Positions 32,429 to 41,975 of a stretch of DNA of 64,000 nt are shown here, in pieces. The DNA comes from JACPYM01 sp963699175. Lineage in GTDB: Bacteria; Acidobacteriota; Blastocatellia; RBC074. The translations under genes were made by a program, and so were the position numbers. Within the stretch, counting starts at the first letter, position 1; the number at the start of each line of letters is the position of its first letter. Below the pieces are notes generated by a model, which saw only the letters and a list, made by a program, of their open reading frames with translations, did not search any database and was not told the DNA's origin. The stretch is taken from the NCBI GenBank assembly GCA_963699175.1, contig OY969418.1, forward strand, positions 2,790,001 through 2,854,000, read 5' to 3'.

Positions 32429-34639
32429 ATGCCCGTGCCATCACCCACGAAACGCGCGTCACGGCTGGCTTGGCTCATTCCCGGCAGCATCGCCTTCATC
32501 GTCTTTCTCGGCGGTGTCGCAGGCAATCTGGTGGCGAATGATCTGGCTGAATTTTACAAAAACCATCGGAAGCTGGTGCTGATCGTTTTCTTCATCTCGC
32601 TGGCAGCAGCCATCATCGGCGCACTCCTCGAACATTTCAAAGCTGGCGACGACAAGCCCGCCGCCAATCACAACCCTGCTCCCAACTCTGACACGCCGCC
32701 AAATCAAGTCGTCAAGATCAAGAACTACTACCAAACCCCGCCAGCCACTCCCTCACCGCTGCACCAAATCCCCGACCCGCCCGACGATTTCACCGGGCGC
32801 AAAGCCGAACTGCAAGCCATGCTCGACAATCTGCAACGCGGCGTGACCATCTCCGGTCTGCAAGGCCTGGGCGGCGTGGGCAAGACGGCGCTGGCGCTCA
32901 AGCTGGCCGAGCGGTTGAAGCCTAGCTACCCCGACGCGCAGTTCTTTCTCGACTTGCAAGGTGCGAGCGCACAGCCCGTCACCACAGCCGCCGCGTTGTC
33001 GCACGTTATTCGCGCCTATCATCCTGAAGCCCGGCTGCCCGACACGGTCGCGGAGTTGCTGCCGCTCTATCAATCGGCACTGCACGGGCAGCGGGCCTTG
33101 CTGCTGTTTGACAATGCCAAAGACCGCGCGCAGGTCGAGCCGCTCATCCCGCCCGCCGGGTGCGTGCTGCTGGTCACGTCGCGCGCGCATTTCGCGTTGC
33201 CAGGCATGAAAGAGCAGCACCTGGACGCGCTGCCGCCCGATGATGCGCGGGCGTTGCTGCTGGCCCAATGCGAGCGCATCGGCGCGCAGGCGGATGAGGT
33301 GGCCAAGCTTTGCGGCTGTCTGCCGCTGGCATTGCGCGTCGCGGGCAGCTTCCTGCAAGTGAAACGCGATTTCCCGGTAGGCAAATACCTCGAACGGTTG
33401 CGCGCGGCGCGGTTACGGCAATTGCCCGAAGTGGCGGCCTCGCTCGGCTTCAGTTACGAACAGTTGCCGCCCGAACAACAAGCACGCTGGCGGGCGCTGG
33501 CCGTCTTCCCCGACACGTTTGACCTAGCCGCCGTCGCTGCTGTGTGGGAAGTAGACGAAGATGCAGCGCAAGACGCGCTGAGCGAGATTGTGAGTTATAG
33601 CCTATTAGATTGGGAAGCTGCGACGAGCCGTTACCGCTTGCATGACCTGGCGCGCGAGTTTGCCTCTGCGCAACTGAGCAAAGCCGAACATAATGCAACT
33701 CAACTCAGCCACGCACAGCATTTTTGCGAAGTGCTGAGAAAATCCCGTGACCTTTACCTCCAAGGCAACGAACAGGTCACGGTCGGGCTGGCGCTCTTCG
33801 ACAGAGAAAGGTTGAACATTGAAGCAGGGTTGGCTTGGGCAACAATGCACAATACAACCGATAAAGAAGCCATCGTGTTGTGTGTTGAGTATCCCAACGC
33901 TGGTGACTACATGTTTGATTTACGTTTAACGCCTCATGAGTGGATATATTGGCTGGAAGTGCAACGGGACGCCGCCATCAACCTGCACCGGCGTGATTTG
34001 GAAGGCTTGGCGCTCTGCAATCTCGGTATAGCCTACAGGAACTTAGGCGAGATTCATAAGGCCATCTCATTTTATGAACAGGCTTTGATCATTGCACGCG
34101 AAATTGGCAACCAATTTGACGAAGGTAATGCTCTCCGCAACCTCGGCATTGCCAACGCCAAATTGGACGAATCTCGCAAGGCTATTACATTTTACGAACA
34201 GGCTTTGACGATTGCACGCGAGATTGGCGACCGACGCGGCGTAGGCGCCTCACTCAGCAGACTTGGCATCACTTATGCCAAATTGGGCGAGTACCAAAAG
34301 GCTATCAGGTTTTATGAGCAAGCTTTGACCATCGCACGCGAGATCGGCAATTGGCGTGGTGAGGGAACCGCGCTCGGGAACCTCGGTCTCGCCCATGCTG
34401 ACTTAGGCGATCCTCGCAAGGCCATTGAGTTCTACCAACAAGCTCTCATCATCGTCCGCAAGATCGGCGACCGGCGCGGTGAAAGTACTGCGTTGTGGAA
34501 TATAAGCCTGAGTCTGGGCAAACTCGGCGAGCGTGTGCAGGCCATTGCATGCGCCGAAGCTTCGCTCAAGATTAAAGAAGAGATTGAAGACCCACGCGCC
34601 GCAGAAGTGCGCGAGCAATTGGCCAAGTGGCGGAAATGA
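32429..34639 (+). CDS. Membrane-anchored NB-ARC/TPR (STAND) ATPase
   Basis: This 736-residue protein has two N-terminal membrane helices (about 12-33 and 48-66) and a disordered linker, then FTGRKAELQAML. The STAND NTPase follows: Walker A GLGGVGKT near 145, Walker B ALLLFDNA near 223, LLVTSRAH sensor, GCLPLALRV (GLPL-like), and a winged-helix region to about 420. The C-terminal 200 residues are about five 40-residue TPR repeats (AISFYEQALIIAREIGNQ). STAND proteins act as signal-gated switches, some in antiphage defence; the trigger here is unknown. AGGAGG is only 2 bases from the ATG but 8 from a GTG at 32435, which may be the true start. Confidence 0.85.
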   Translation: MPVPSPTKRASRLAWLIPGSIAFIVFLGGVAGNLVANDLAEFYKNHRKLVLIVFFISLAAAIIGALLEHFKAGDDKPAANHNPAPNSDTPPNQVVKIKNYYQTPPATPSPLHQIPDPPDDFTGRKAELQAMLDNLQRGVTISGLQGLGGVGKTALALKLAERLKPSYPDAQFFLDLQGASAQPVTTAAALSHVIRAYHPEARLPDTVAELLPLYQSALHGQRALLLFDNAKDRAQVEPLIPPAGCVLLVTSRAHFALPGMKEQHLDALPPDDARALLLAQCERIGAQADEVAKLCGCLPLALRVAGSFLQVKRDFPVGKYLERLRAARLRQLPEVAASLGFSYEQLPPEQQARWRALAVFPDTFDLAAVAAVWEVDEDAAQDALSEIVSYSLLDWEAATSRYRLHDLAREFASAQLSKAEHNATQLSHAQHFCEVLRKSRDLYLQGNEQVTVGLALFDRERLNIEAGLAWATMHNTTDKEAIVLCVEYPNAGDYMFDLRLTPHEWIYWLEVQRDAAINLHRRDLEGLALCNLGIAYRNLGEIHKAISFYEQALIIAREIGNQFDEGNALRNLGIANAKLDESRKAITFYEQALTIAREIGDRRGVGASLSRLGITYAKLGEYQKAIRFYEQALTIAREIGNWRGEGTALGNLGLAHADLGDPRKAIEFYQQALIIVRKIGDRRGESTALWNISLSLGKLGERVQAIACAEASLKIKEEIEDPRAAEVREQLAKWRK

Positions 34640-34719
34640 AGGCGGAGGGCGAAATAACAGTAACGGCGGAGCGTGCCTTGAACGAGTCGAAATGCTAAAC
34701 TGCCACGCGAGGGGTAACA

Positions 34720-35016
34720 ATGATGGCTACTACTACTACAGTCAGTCCACAAGGCGACATCACCCTTCCGGCAGAGTTACGCCGCCAATTCGGCCTCGAA
34801 GCAGGCGCGCCGGTAATCGCCGAAGCCTGCGCCGACGGCATTCTCATCCGCCGTGCGCCTGTTGAGCCACCCATTGAGGCCGAAGCCTACACCCCTGAAC
34901 GCCAAGCCGAATTCCTGCTCTCGAACGCCGTAGATGCAGCAGATTATGCGCGCGCACTCTCGGAAGTGCGGCGACTGGGTCTCGATCCGGCGACGATCCC
35001 ACACTACCTGAGCTAA
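34720..35016 (+). CDS. AbrB/MazE-type DNA-binding protein
   Basis: This 98-residue protein has residues 3-48 forming a SpoVT-AbrB swapped-hairpin domain (TTVSPQGDITLPAELRRQFG, then VIAEACADGILIRRA). The rest is a helical tail. Such proteins are often antitoxins, but no toxin gene follows; the next gene is convergent. Transcriptional regulation of an unlinked or self promoter is the likely role. Confidence 0.72.
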   Translation: MMATTTTVSPQGDITLPAELRRQFGLEAGAPVIAEACADGILIRRAPVEPPIEAEAYTPERQAEFLLSNAVDAADYARALSEVRRLGLDPATIPHYLS

Positions 35017-35039
35017 CAATCTTACCTTGTATTCCGCAC

Positions 35040-35970
<931 letters not shown>

Positions 35971-35978
<8 letters not shown>

Positions 35979-36807
35979 TTCGCTTTTCCTCCAACAACAA
36001 CTGATAAGCTTCATTTTTAGAAATCCCGCGCAAGCGCGCCGCCTGTTTCAACGCTTCGTTGCGGCTCAAATCCAGCTCGCGCATCAACTCTTCTATTAAT
36101 TCACTGATTGGTTGGTCAATAACCTGCACTGAATTATCTTCGCGCCATCCGGCGATGACAAGCACCAACTCGCCCCGCACTTCCTGCCCGGCCAACCGTT
36201 CATTTAATTCGCGCAAGGTGCCACGCAAAAACTCTTCGTGAATTTTAGTCAATTCGCGCGCCAGCGCGGCGGGCCGGTCACCCAAAATCTCCAATGCATC
36301 GGCCAAAGTCTCGTGCACGCGATGCGGCGCTTCGTAAAGAACGAGTGTGGCGCGTTGAGGTTGCAATTCTTCCAGCTTCGCCCGCCGCGCTTGTTGTTTG
36401 GGCGGCAGAAACCCGGCAAACAAAAAGGCATCGGTCGGCAATCCCGAAGCGATCAACGCCGCGACCAAAGCCGTCGCGCCGGGAAGCGGCACGACCTCGA
36501 TTCCGCGCTCGAGCGCCGCCGTCACTACGTGATACGCCGGGTCGGAAATGCCCGGCGTGCCCGCGTCCGTAACCAATGCGACACTTTCGCCCGCGGCCAA
36601 GCGTTCGACCAACTCCGCCGCCCGCTCGCGCTCGTTATGTTCGTGGTAGCTGATCGTAGGCTTGCTGATGCCGAAGTGTTGCAGCAAGCGTCCGGTGTGG
36701 CGTGTGTCCTCGCACGCGATTAGATCAACCTCTTTCAACACGCGTAAGGCGCGTAACGTGATGTCTTCGAGATTGCCGATTGGCGTGGCGACTAGGTAGA
36801 GAGGCAT
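35971..36807 (-). CDS. rsmI: 16S rRNA 2'-O-ribose C1402 methyltransferase
   Basis: This 278-residue member of the tetrapyrrole-methylase fold has MPLYLVATPIGNLEDIT at the start, ACEDTRHTGRLL, ALVTDAGTPGISDPA, PGATALVAALIASGLP and LYEAPHRVHETL, all RsmI signatures. It methylates the 2'-OH of C1402 in 16S rRNA using SAM. Length is normal. The following TonB-C gene overlaps its stop. The start codon lies 11 bases from the 36819 palindrome. Confidence 0.93.
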
Positions 36808-36818
36808 TGTTTCTGAAA

Positions 36819-36887
36819 GATGAAGGCTGAGTGATGAAGGATGAAAAGTCTGTCTTGTATTTCATCCTTCATCACTCAGCCTTCATC
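36819..36887. repeat. Heptamer-like palindrome with 28-bp perfect stem
   Basis: The arms 36819-36846 and 36860-36887 are perfect reverse complements made of GATGAAG-like 7-base units, around a 13-base loop. It fills the gap between rsmI and ppgK and covers the ppgK stop codon. Confidence 0.85.
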
Positions 36888-37728
36888 CTTCCTTCTGAAT
36901 TCCATCGTTCAAATTTGCATCCTTCCACACCCAAATCCCGCCGCGTATGCCGTAAGTGTTGGAAACGATTTCAACATCCTTGCCGAATTTGAGCGTAATG
37001 TTTTCCGCGTTGCCGCCGCCCAGATAGAGTTTGTCGAAGCGCGTCAAGATGCGGAAATATTCGATAGCCATTTTCAGCCGTTTATTCCAACGGCGCTTGC
37101 CGACTTCTTTGAAAGCGCGGTTGCCGAGTTGCTCTTCGTAAGTTTCACCATGGCGAAACGGGATGTGCGCGAGTTCTAGATGTGGCGCGAGCCGTCCGTC
37201 TTCAAACAACGCTGAGCCGAGGCCCGTGCCGAGCGTGAGCACGAGTTCGACACCAGCGCCCTTGATCGCGCCGAGGCCCTGCATATCGGCGTCGTTGATG
37301 ACGATGACCGGTTTGCCCGTGAGCTTGCGCAGCGCACTTTGCAGGTCATACCCCAGCCACACCTTGCCGCCCAGGTTGACGCCCGTCAGCGTGCGCCCGC
37401 GCCGCACCACACCGGGGAAACCTACTGAGATGCGATCAAACGGCGGCAATTGTGCGGTCAACTCTTTGAATTTTTCCAATAGCACTTTTGGCGGGCACGG
37501 TTTCGGCGTTTCGACTCGCACACGCGGCGTGAGCATCTGGCCATTCTCGTCCAGGATCGAAGCCTTCAGTCCGGAACCGCCGATGTCGAAGGCGAGCGTC
37601 TTCGTGCCTTTGTAAGCGAGCGGCGGAACCGTCGTAGATTTTGCCTGCGTGGTAGTTTTGTTTGGTCGTTTTGGGGCGGCTTTTTTAGTGGGCTTAGCCG
37701 GTCTCTTTTTGCTGGTTGCCATCATCAT
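36883..37728 (-). CDS. ppgK: ROK-family polyphosphate glucokinase
   Basis: This 281-residue protein has the ROK ATPase core: FDIGGSGLKAS (phosphate 1), GFPGVVRRG, VINDADMQGLG, LTLGTGLGSALF (phosphate 2), with HLELAHIPF near the sugar site. These are typical of PpgK, which phosphorylates glucose with polyphosphate or ATP. A 40-residue Lys/Pro/Thr-rich N-terminal extension (KKRPAKPTKKAAPKR) is unusual; a shorter start within it cannot be excluded. The stop lies in the 36819 palindrome. Confidence 0.85.
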   Translation of the reverse strand: MMMATSKKRPAKPTKKAAPKRPNKTTTQAKSTTVPPLAYKGTKTLAFDIGGSGLKASILDENGQMLTPRVRVETPKPCPPKVLLEKFKELTAQLPPFDRISVGFPGVVRRGRTLTGVNLGGKVWLGYDLQSALRKLTGKPVIVINDADMQGLGAIKGAGVELVLTLGTGLGSALFEDGRLAPHLELAHIPFRHGETYEEQLGNRAFKEVGKRRWNKRLKMAIEYFRILTRFDKLYLGGGNAENITLKFGKDVEIVSNTYGIRGGIWVWKDANLNDGIQKEG

Positions 37729-37832
37729 CTCTCCAAGTATGGGGATTGGCGTTGTTGTGACTTTGTGCTTAAATCGCGGCCACAGGACTATAACTGAAAT
37801 TACCGCTGTTTGCGAAGAGAAGGAGAAATCTT

Positions 37833-38981
37833 ATGCGCCGAATGTTTCTGGCATTTTTGTTATTGGTCTTGCCTGCCACCGCGCAGGCCAAAGCACTCGA
37901 CCCGCTCAAACCTGGCCCGTACCCAGTTGGCGTGACGACGACGGTCTTTGTTGACTACAAGCGCACCGATGTCGCAACCAAGGAACCGCGCACGCTCGTT
38001 ACTGAAATTTGGTATCCGGCCACCGACGATGCGCGGGCGTTGCCGAAGAATAAACTTTCGAACTTCTTTCCGGGCGGCGTCACGCCGCAGTTGGAACAGC
38101 TCGTCAAACTAGCCTTCAAAAAAACGGCCAGCGAAGCTGACCAGCTTTTCTCGGACGAATCTGTGCGTGATGCGCGCGTGCGCGAAGGCAAGTTTCCCGT
38201 CATCTTCTTTTCACACGGCAATCGCAGCATGCGCTGGCAGAGCACTTTCTGGTGCGACTACCTGGCTTCGCACGGTTACGTGATCGTCTCCGCTGATCAC
38301 ACAGGCAATGCCGCCTTGACGCTGCTCAACGGCAAGCTCGTGCTCTATCAAAGCAACGGGCGCGAACAGTCATGGACTGACCGCCCAAAAGACCTGAGCT
38401 TTCTGCTCGATCAAATGACACTTTGGAATAACGGCGCAGACAGCCGCTTCGCTGGCAAGCTCGATTTGAGCAAGCCAGTTGCGGCGGGCATGTCCTTCGG
38501 CTCGGCAACCGCCATTCGCGTGGCCGACGACGACCCGCGCTTCAAAGCCGTGCTGGCGATGGCCGCCGCGCCGCCGAGTCATACCAATCTGACCGTGCCG
38601 TCACTGTACATGCTCGGCACGGAAGACCTGACGATCAAAGAAGAAGGCAATCAAATCATTCGCGACAATTTTGCCAAACATACCGGCACGGGCTTCTTGC
38701 TTGAACTGAGGAATGGCGGGCATTATTCGTTCACCGACATGTTCAAACTCGATAAAAACTTTGGCGACGGCATCGGCAAAGGCAAGCGGCGCGCGACTGG
38801 CGCAGAGTTCGCGTTTACTTCGATGGAGACGACCTACGCGATCATCAATTCGTACAGCGTGGCGTTTCTGGGCACATACGTGAAAGGCGAGCGTGAGTAC
38901 TTGCCGTTCCTGCAAAAGAATCATTGGCAAGACGAATTGATCTGGCAAAGCAAAGGCGCTGAGACGGCGCTGCAACAATAG
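37833..38981 (+). CDS. Exported alpha/beta hydrolase
   Basis: This 382-residue protein has a signal peptide (MRRMFLAFLLLVLPATAQA). The hydrolase fold has FFSHGNRSMRWQ (oxyanion region), nucleophile Ser in AAGMSFGSATAI near residue 226, Asp in LGTEDLTI, and His in NGGHYSF near 297. It resembles dienelactone hydrolase or platelet-activating-factor acetylhydrolase-like proteins. The substrate is unknown. GAAGGAGA precedes the ATG. Confidence 0.75.
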   Translation: MRRMFLAFLLLVLPATAQAKALDPLKPGPYPVGVTTTVFVDYKRTDVATKEPRTLVTEIWYPATDDARALPKNKLSNFFPGGVTPQLEQLVKLAFKKTASEADQLFSDESVRDARVREGKFPVIFFSHGNRSMRWQSTFWCDYLASHGYVIVSADHTGNAALTLLNGKLVLYQSNGREQSWTDRPKDLSFLLDQMTLWNNGADSRFAGKLDLSKPVAAGMSFGSATAIRVADDDPRFKAVLAMAAAPPSHTNLTVPSLYMLGTEDLTIKEEGNQIIRDNFAKHTGTGFLLELRNGGHYSFTDMFKLDKNFGDGIGKGKRRATGAEFAFTSMETTYAIINSYSVAFLGTYVKGEREYLPFLQKNHWQDELIWQSKGAETALQQ

Positions 38982-38985
38982 ACCA

Positions 38986-39055
38986 CAGATTGGACGGATG
39001 AAACGGATCAAGACAGATCAGAGCCAATCCGCTTCACCCGTCCAATCCGTAGCCC
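38986..39055. repeat. Imperfect palindrome of GGA-rich units
   Basis: GATTGGACGG(A)TGAA(A)CGGAT near 38988-39008 pairs with ATCCGCTTCACCCGTCCAATC near 39029-39049 with about two mismatches. It lies in the short gap between two plus-strand genes and is of the same style as the palindromes at 36819 and 40222. Confidence 0.6.
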
Positions 39056-39077
39056 ATCCACACTCGGAGCAACCGCA

Positions 39078-40223
39078 ATGATCAGAAAGCTGTCTTTTCT
39101 CTTCCTTCTCTGTTGTGCGCTCAATCAACAACCGCAAGTTTTTCTCGCACAGCAAGCCCAACCCATAACCAAACCGACCGCCACAGTCTCAACTGATTTC
39201 GCGCGCCTGATCGAACGGTTGTCCGAGCCGGGTGGTTACTTCGACAGCGACAACCTGATCTCCAACGAATCCTCGTTCCAACATGTGATGGGCAAGCTGC
39301 GCAAAATGAACGTTACGGGCGGCGCGTACATTGGCGTCGGCCCCGACACCGGCTTCACTTACATCGCGCAGATTCGCCCCAAAATGGCCTTCATCATTGA
39401 CATCCGCCGCGACAATCTCTTGCAGCATTTTTGGTTCAAGGCGCTCTTTGCGATGTCGCGCAACCGGCTCGAATACCTCTGTCACATCTTCGGCAAGCCC
39501 GCGCCCGCCGACCTGAAGCAGTGGGAGACAAAGAGCATCGCGCAAATTATCGAATACATAGACAAGACGCCGAAAAAGGCTGAACTGCTTGCGGCCACGC
39601 AAAAGCAGCTTCAAGAGAAGGTCAAAGCCTTCGGCCTGCCGCTCAATAAAGAAGAACTCGACTTCATCACTTACGTGCAGCAATCCTTTTACGACGCCGG
39701 ACTCGATCTGAAATTTACCAGCCGCGGACGCGGCTCGCGCTTCTACTATCCCGACTATCGCACGCTGCTGCTCGAACGCGATTTGACCGGCAAGCAGTGC
39801 AACTACCTGGTCAACGAAGACGATTTCCAATACGTCAAATCGCTCGAAGACAAAAACCTGGTCGTGCCCGTCGTCGGCGACTTGGCGGGCAAAAGCGCGC
39901 TCGCCAATATCGGCAAATACATCGCAGAAAAGAGCGAGAAGGTCTCGGCGTTCTACACTTCCAACGTCGAGTTCTATTTGATGCGTGGCAGCAGCTTCGA
40001 TACCTTCGCCGAAAACGTCAGACAACTGCCGCGCGGCGAAAACAGTGTCATCATCCGCAGCTACTTCAACGGCACCTGGGGCTACGAACATCCGCAGACG
40101 GTGAACGGTTACTACAGCACGCAACTGCTGCAAACGCTCGATAGCTTTGTCAAAGAGCATGCGAGCGGCGGGTATCAGTCGTATCAGGATTTGATCAGCA
40201 AGCACCTACTTGATCTGAAATAA
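39078..40223 (+). CDS. Exported protein resembling the LIC_10091 family
   Basis: This 381-residue protein has a signal peptide (SFLFLLCCALNQQPQVFLAQ). The core motifs LSEPGGYFDSDNLISNESSF, GGAYIGVGPDTGFTYIA and AFIIDIRRDNLLQH resemble a family described from Leptospira (LIC_10091) with a methyltransferase-like fold; this assignment is from memory of the motif and moderately uncertain. C-terminal motifs are VVGDLAGKSAL and AFYTSNVEFYLM. Enzymatic role unknown. Confidence 0.55.
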   Translation: MIRKLSFLFLLCCALNQQPQVFLAQQAQPITKPTATVSTDFARLIERLSEPGGYFDSDNLISNESSFQHVMGKLRKMNVTGGAYIGVGPDTGFTYIAQIRPKMAFIIDIRRDNLLQHFWFKALFAMSRNRLEYLCHIFGKPAPADLKQWETKSIAQIIEYIDKTPKKAELLAATQKQLQEKVKAFGLPLNKEELDFITYVQQSFYDAGLDLKFTSRGRGSRFYYPDYRTLLLERDLTGKQCNYLVNEDDFQYVKSLEDKNLVVPVVGDLAGKSALANIGKYIAEKSEKVSAFYTSNVEFYLMRGSSFDTFAENVRQLPRGENSVIIRSYFNGTWGYEHPQTVNGYYSTQLLQTLDSFVKEHASGGYQSYQDLISKHLLDLK

Positions 40224-40318
40224 GGCAAAAGGCAAATATCAAAAGGTCGGCACTCTTCTTTGTATATTTGAAAAACACAGTTCCACACTTTTGCCTTTTG
40301 ATATTTGCCTTTTGCCTT
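40222..40318. repeat. Heptamer-like palindrome with 25-bp perfect stem
   Basis: The arms 40222-40246 and 40294-40318 are perfect reverse complements made of GGCAAAA-type 7-base units. It separates the genes at 39078 and 40329; the first base pairs overlap the upstream stop. Confidence 0.85.
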
Positions 40319-40328
40319 TTGATTTCCT

Positions 40329-41966
40329 ATGCACATCACACAAAAACGCATCTACGATGTTTGCATCATCGGCTCCGGCGCAGCCGGTGGATTTGCCGCA
40401 AAAGAACTGACTGCTGCAGGCGCAGACACCATCCTGCTCGAAGCCGGCAACAAAGGCCGCCTGGAAGACCTCTACATCCACGACTGGCCCTACGAATTGC
40501 CCAAGCGCGGCTTCGGTTTGTTCAAACAAGCTTCGCTCTATCCCGACAACATTCAACGCGCCATCGAATTTCGCGGCGAGCGCATCGGCATTGACCGCAT
40601 CCGCACGCTGGGGGGCCGCACTTTCCATTGGAATGCGGCCTGCTTTCGTTTCTCGGCTGACGATTTCCGCGAGCGTTCGCTCTACGGGTTTGAAGAGGAT
40701 TGGCCGCTCAGTTACGAAGAGCTTGCGCCGTTTTACAGCTATGTCGAGCGCGAGATGCACGTCTTCGGCACAAAAGAAAACTTGCCGCATCTACCCGACG
40801 GTAACTTCGTCGCCGCAGCGCCACGGCTGCGCTGTTCAGAAGTTTACGCACAGCAGCGGCTCGCCAAGCTCGGCATCAAGCTGATTCCGACGCGCAAGGC
40901 GGTTTTGCTGAAAAGCCAAAACGGACGTGGCGCTTGCCATTTCTGCGGCCACTGCATGGACGTGTGTGACGTGCGCGCCGTCTGGTCGAGCGATGTCACC
41001 GTCATCCCGCAAGCCTTGGCGACGGGCAAGCTGACGCTGCGGATGGATGCGCTGGCGCGCCAGGTGTTGGTAGACAAAGACGGCTTGGCGAGCGGCGTTT
41101 CGATCATTGATCGCGTTACTGGCAAGGAAGAGGAGATTCGCGCACGCATCATCGTGCTCGCTTGCGCTTCGGTTGAATCGGCGCGGCTGTTGCTCAATTC
41201 CAAATCGGAGAAGTATCCGAACGGTTTGGCTAACTCTAACGACGTGGTGGGCCGTTACCTGACCGGCCACATCACCTTCAACACGTCAGGCTACTTGAAA
41301 GACCTCGTAGGGAAGGCGACGTTCGCGGGTGATGGCGCGACCGATCACGCTTATATTCCGCGCTTCAATCATCTGCCCAGCTATAGAAGTGGGAAGAAAG
41401 ATTACGTGGGCGGTTGGGGCGTGCAGCTCAACTTCGCCTCGTGGGGCACGCCGCATCACGCCAAAGCGGTCGCCGGTTTTGGCTCAAACTACAAACAACG
41501 CGTGCGTGCTTTGCAACCTGCGCTCTTCCAAGCTGGCGCGTTTGGCAAAGTCGAAGCGCGCGCGGAAAACCGCGTCACCGTTGATCCAAACAAATTGGAC
41601 AAGCACGGCATTCCCATCCCTGTTATCACTTTCAACTGGAGCGAAAACGATCTGAAGATTTTCAAGGCGATGCGCGAGAGCACGCTGGAAGTCTACGATG
41701 CCTGTGGCACAGAGTTGCGGCTGACGGGCAACGACACGCCCAACGGCTTTGCCAGCCACGAAGTCGGCACTTGCCGGATGGGCAACGATCCGAAGGGATC
41801 GGTGTTGAATGCCTACTGCCAAGCGCACGAAGTCAAGAATTTGTTCGTGGTGGATGGCAGCAGCTTTACGACGTTTCCCGAAAAGAATCCGACGTTGACG
41901 ATTGCGGCGTTGGCCGTGCGCAGCGCGCGCTTTATGGCAGAACAGAAAAAGAAGCGTAACTTGTAG
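40329..41966 (+). CDS. GMC-family FAD oxidoreductase with Cys-rich motif
   Basis: This 545-residue enzyme has FAD-binding VCIIGSGAAGGFAAKELTA near residue 10 and GGRTFHWNAACFRF. The C-terminal GMC signature is VVDGSSFTTFPEKNPTLTIA, with His in FASHEVGTCRMG. A CHFCGHCMDVCDV motif (CxxCxxCxxxC, near residue 200-212) is ferredoxin-like and may bind an iron-sulfur cluster, as in some GMC relatives. It would oxidise a sugar or alcohol. It has no signal peptide and no gluconate-dehydrogenase-type small subunit next to it. Confidence 0.85.
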   Translation: MHITQKRIYDVCIIGSGAAGGFAAKELTAAGADTILLEAGNKGRLEDLYIHDWPYELPKRGFGLFKQASLYPDNIQRAIEFRGERIGIDRIRTLGGRTFHWNAACFRFSADDFRERSLYGFEEDWPLSYEELAPFYSYVEREMHVFGTKENLPHLPDGNFVAAAPRLRCSEVYAQQRLAKLGIKLIPTRKAVLLKSQNGRGACHFCGHCMDVCDVRAVWSSDVTVIPQALATGKLTLRMDALARQVLVDKDGLASGVSIIDRVTGKEEEIRARIIVLACASVESARLLLNSKSEKYPNGLANSNDVVGRYLTGHITFNTSGYLKDLVGKATFAGDGATDHAYIPRFNHLPSYRSGKKDYVGGWGVQLNFASWGTPHHAKAVAGFGSNYKQRVRALQPALFQAGAFGKVEARAENRVTVDPNKLDKHGIPIPVITFNWSENDLKIFKAMRESTLEVYDACGTELRLTGNDTPNGFASHEVGTCRMGNDPKGSVLNAYCQAHEVKNLFVVDGSSFTTFPEKNPTLTIAALAVRSARFMAEQKKKRNL

Positions 41967-41975
41967 CTCAGACCT

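Noticed and set aside
40268..40594. Frame beginning with a hydrophobic FCLLIFAFCLLIS stretch
   Set aside because: The hydrophobic peptide is just the GGCAAAA-type repeat read in another frame, and it overlaps the clear GMC gene.
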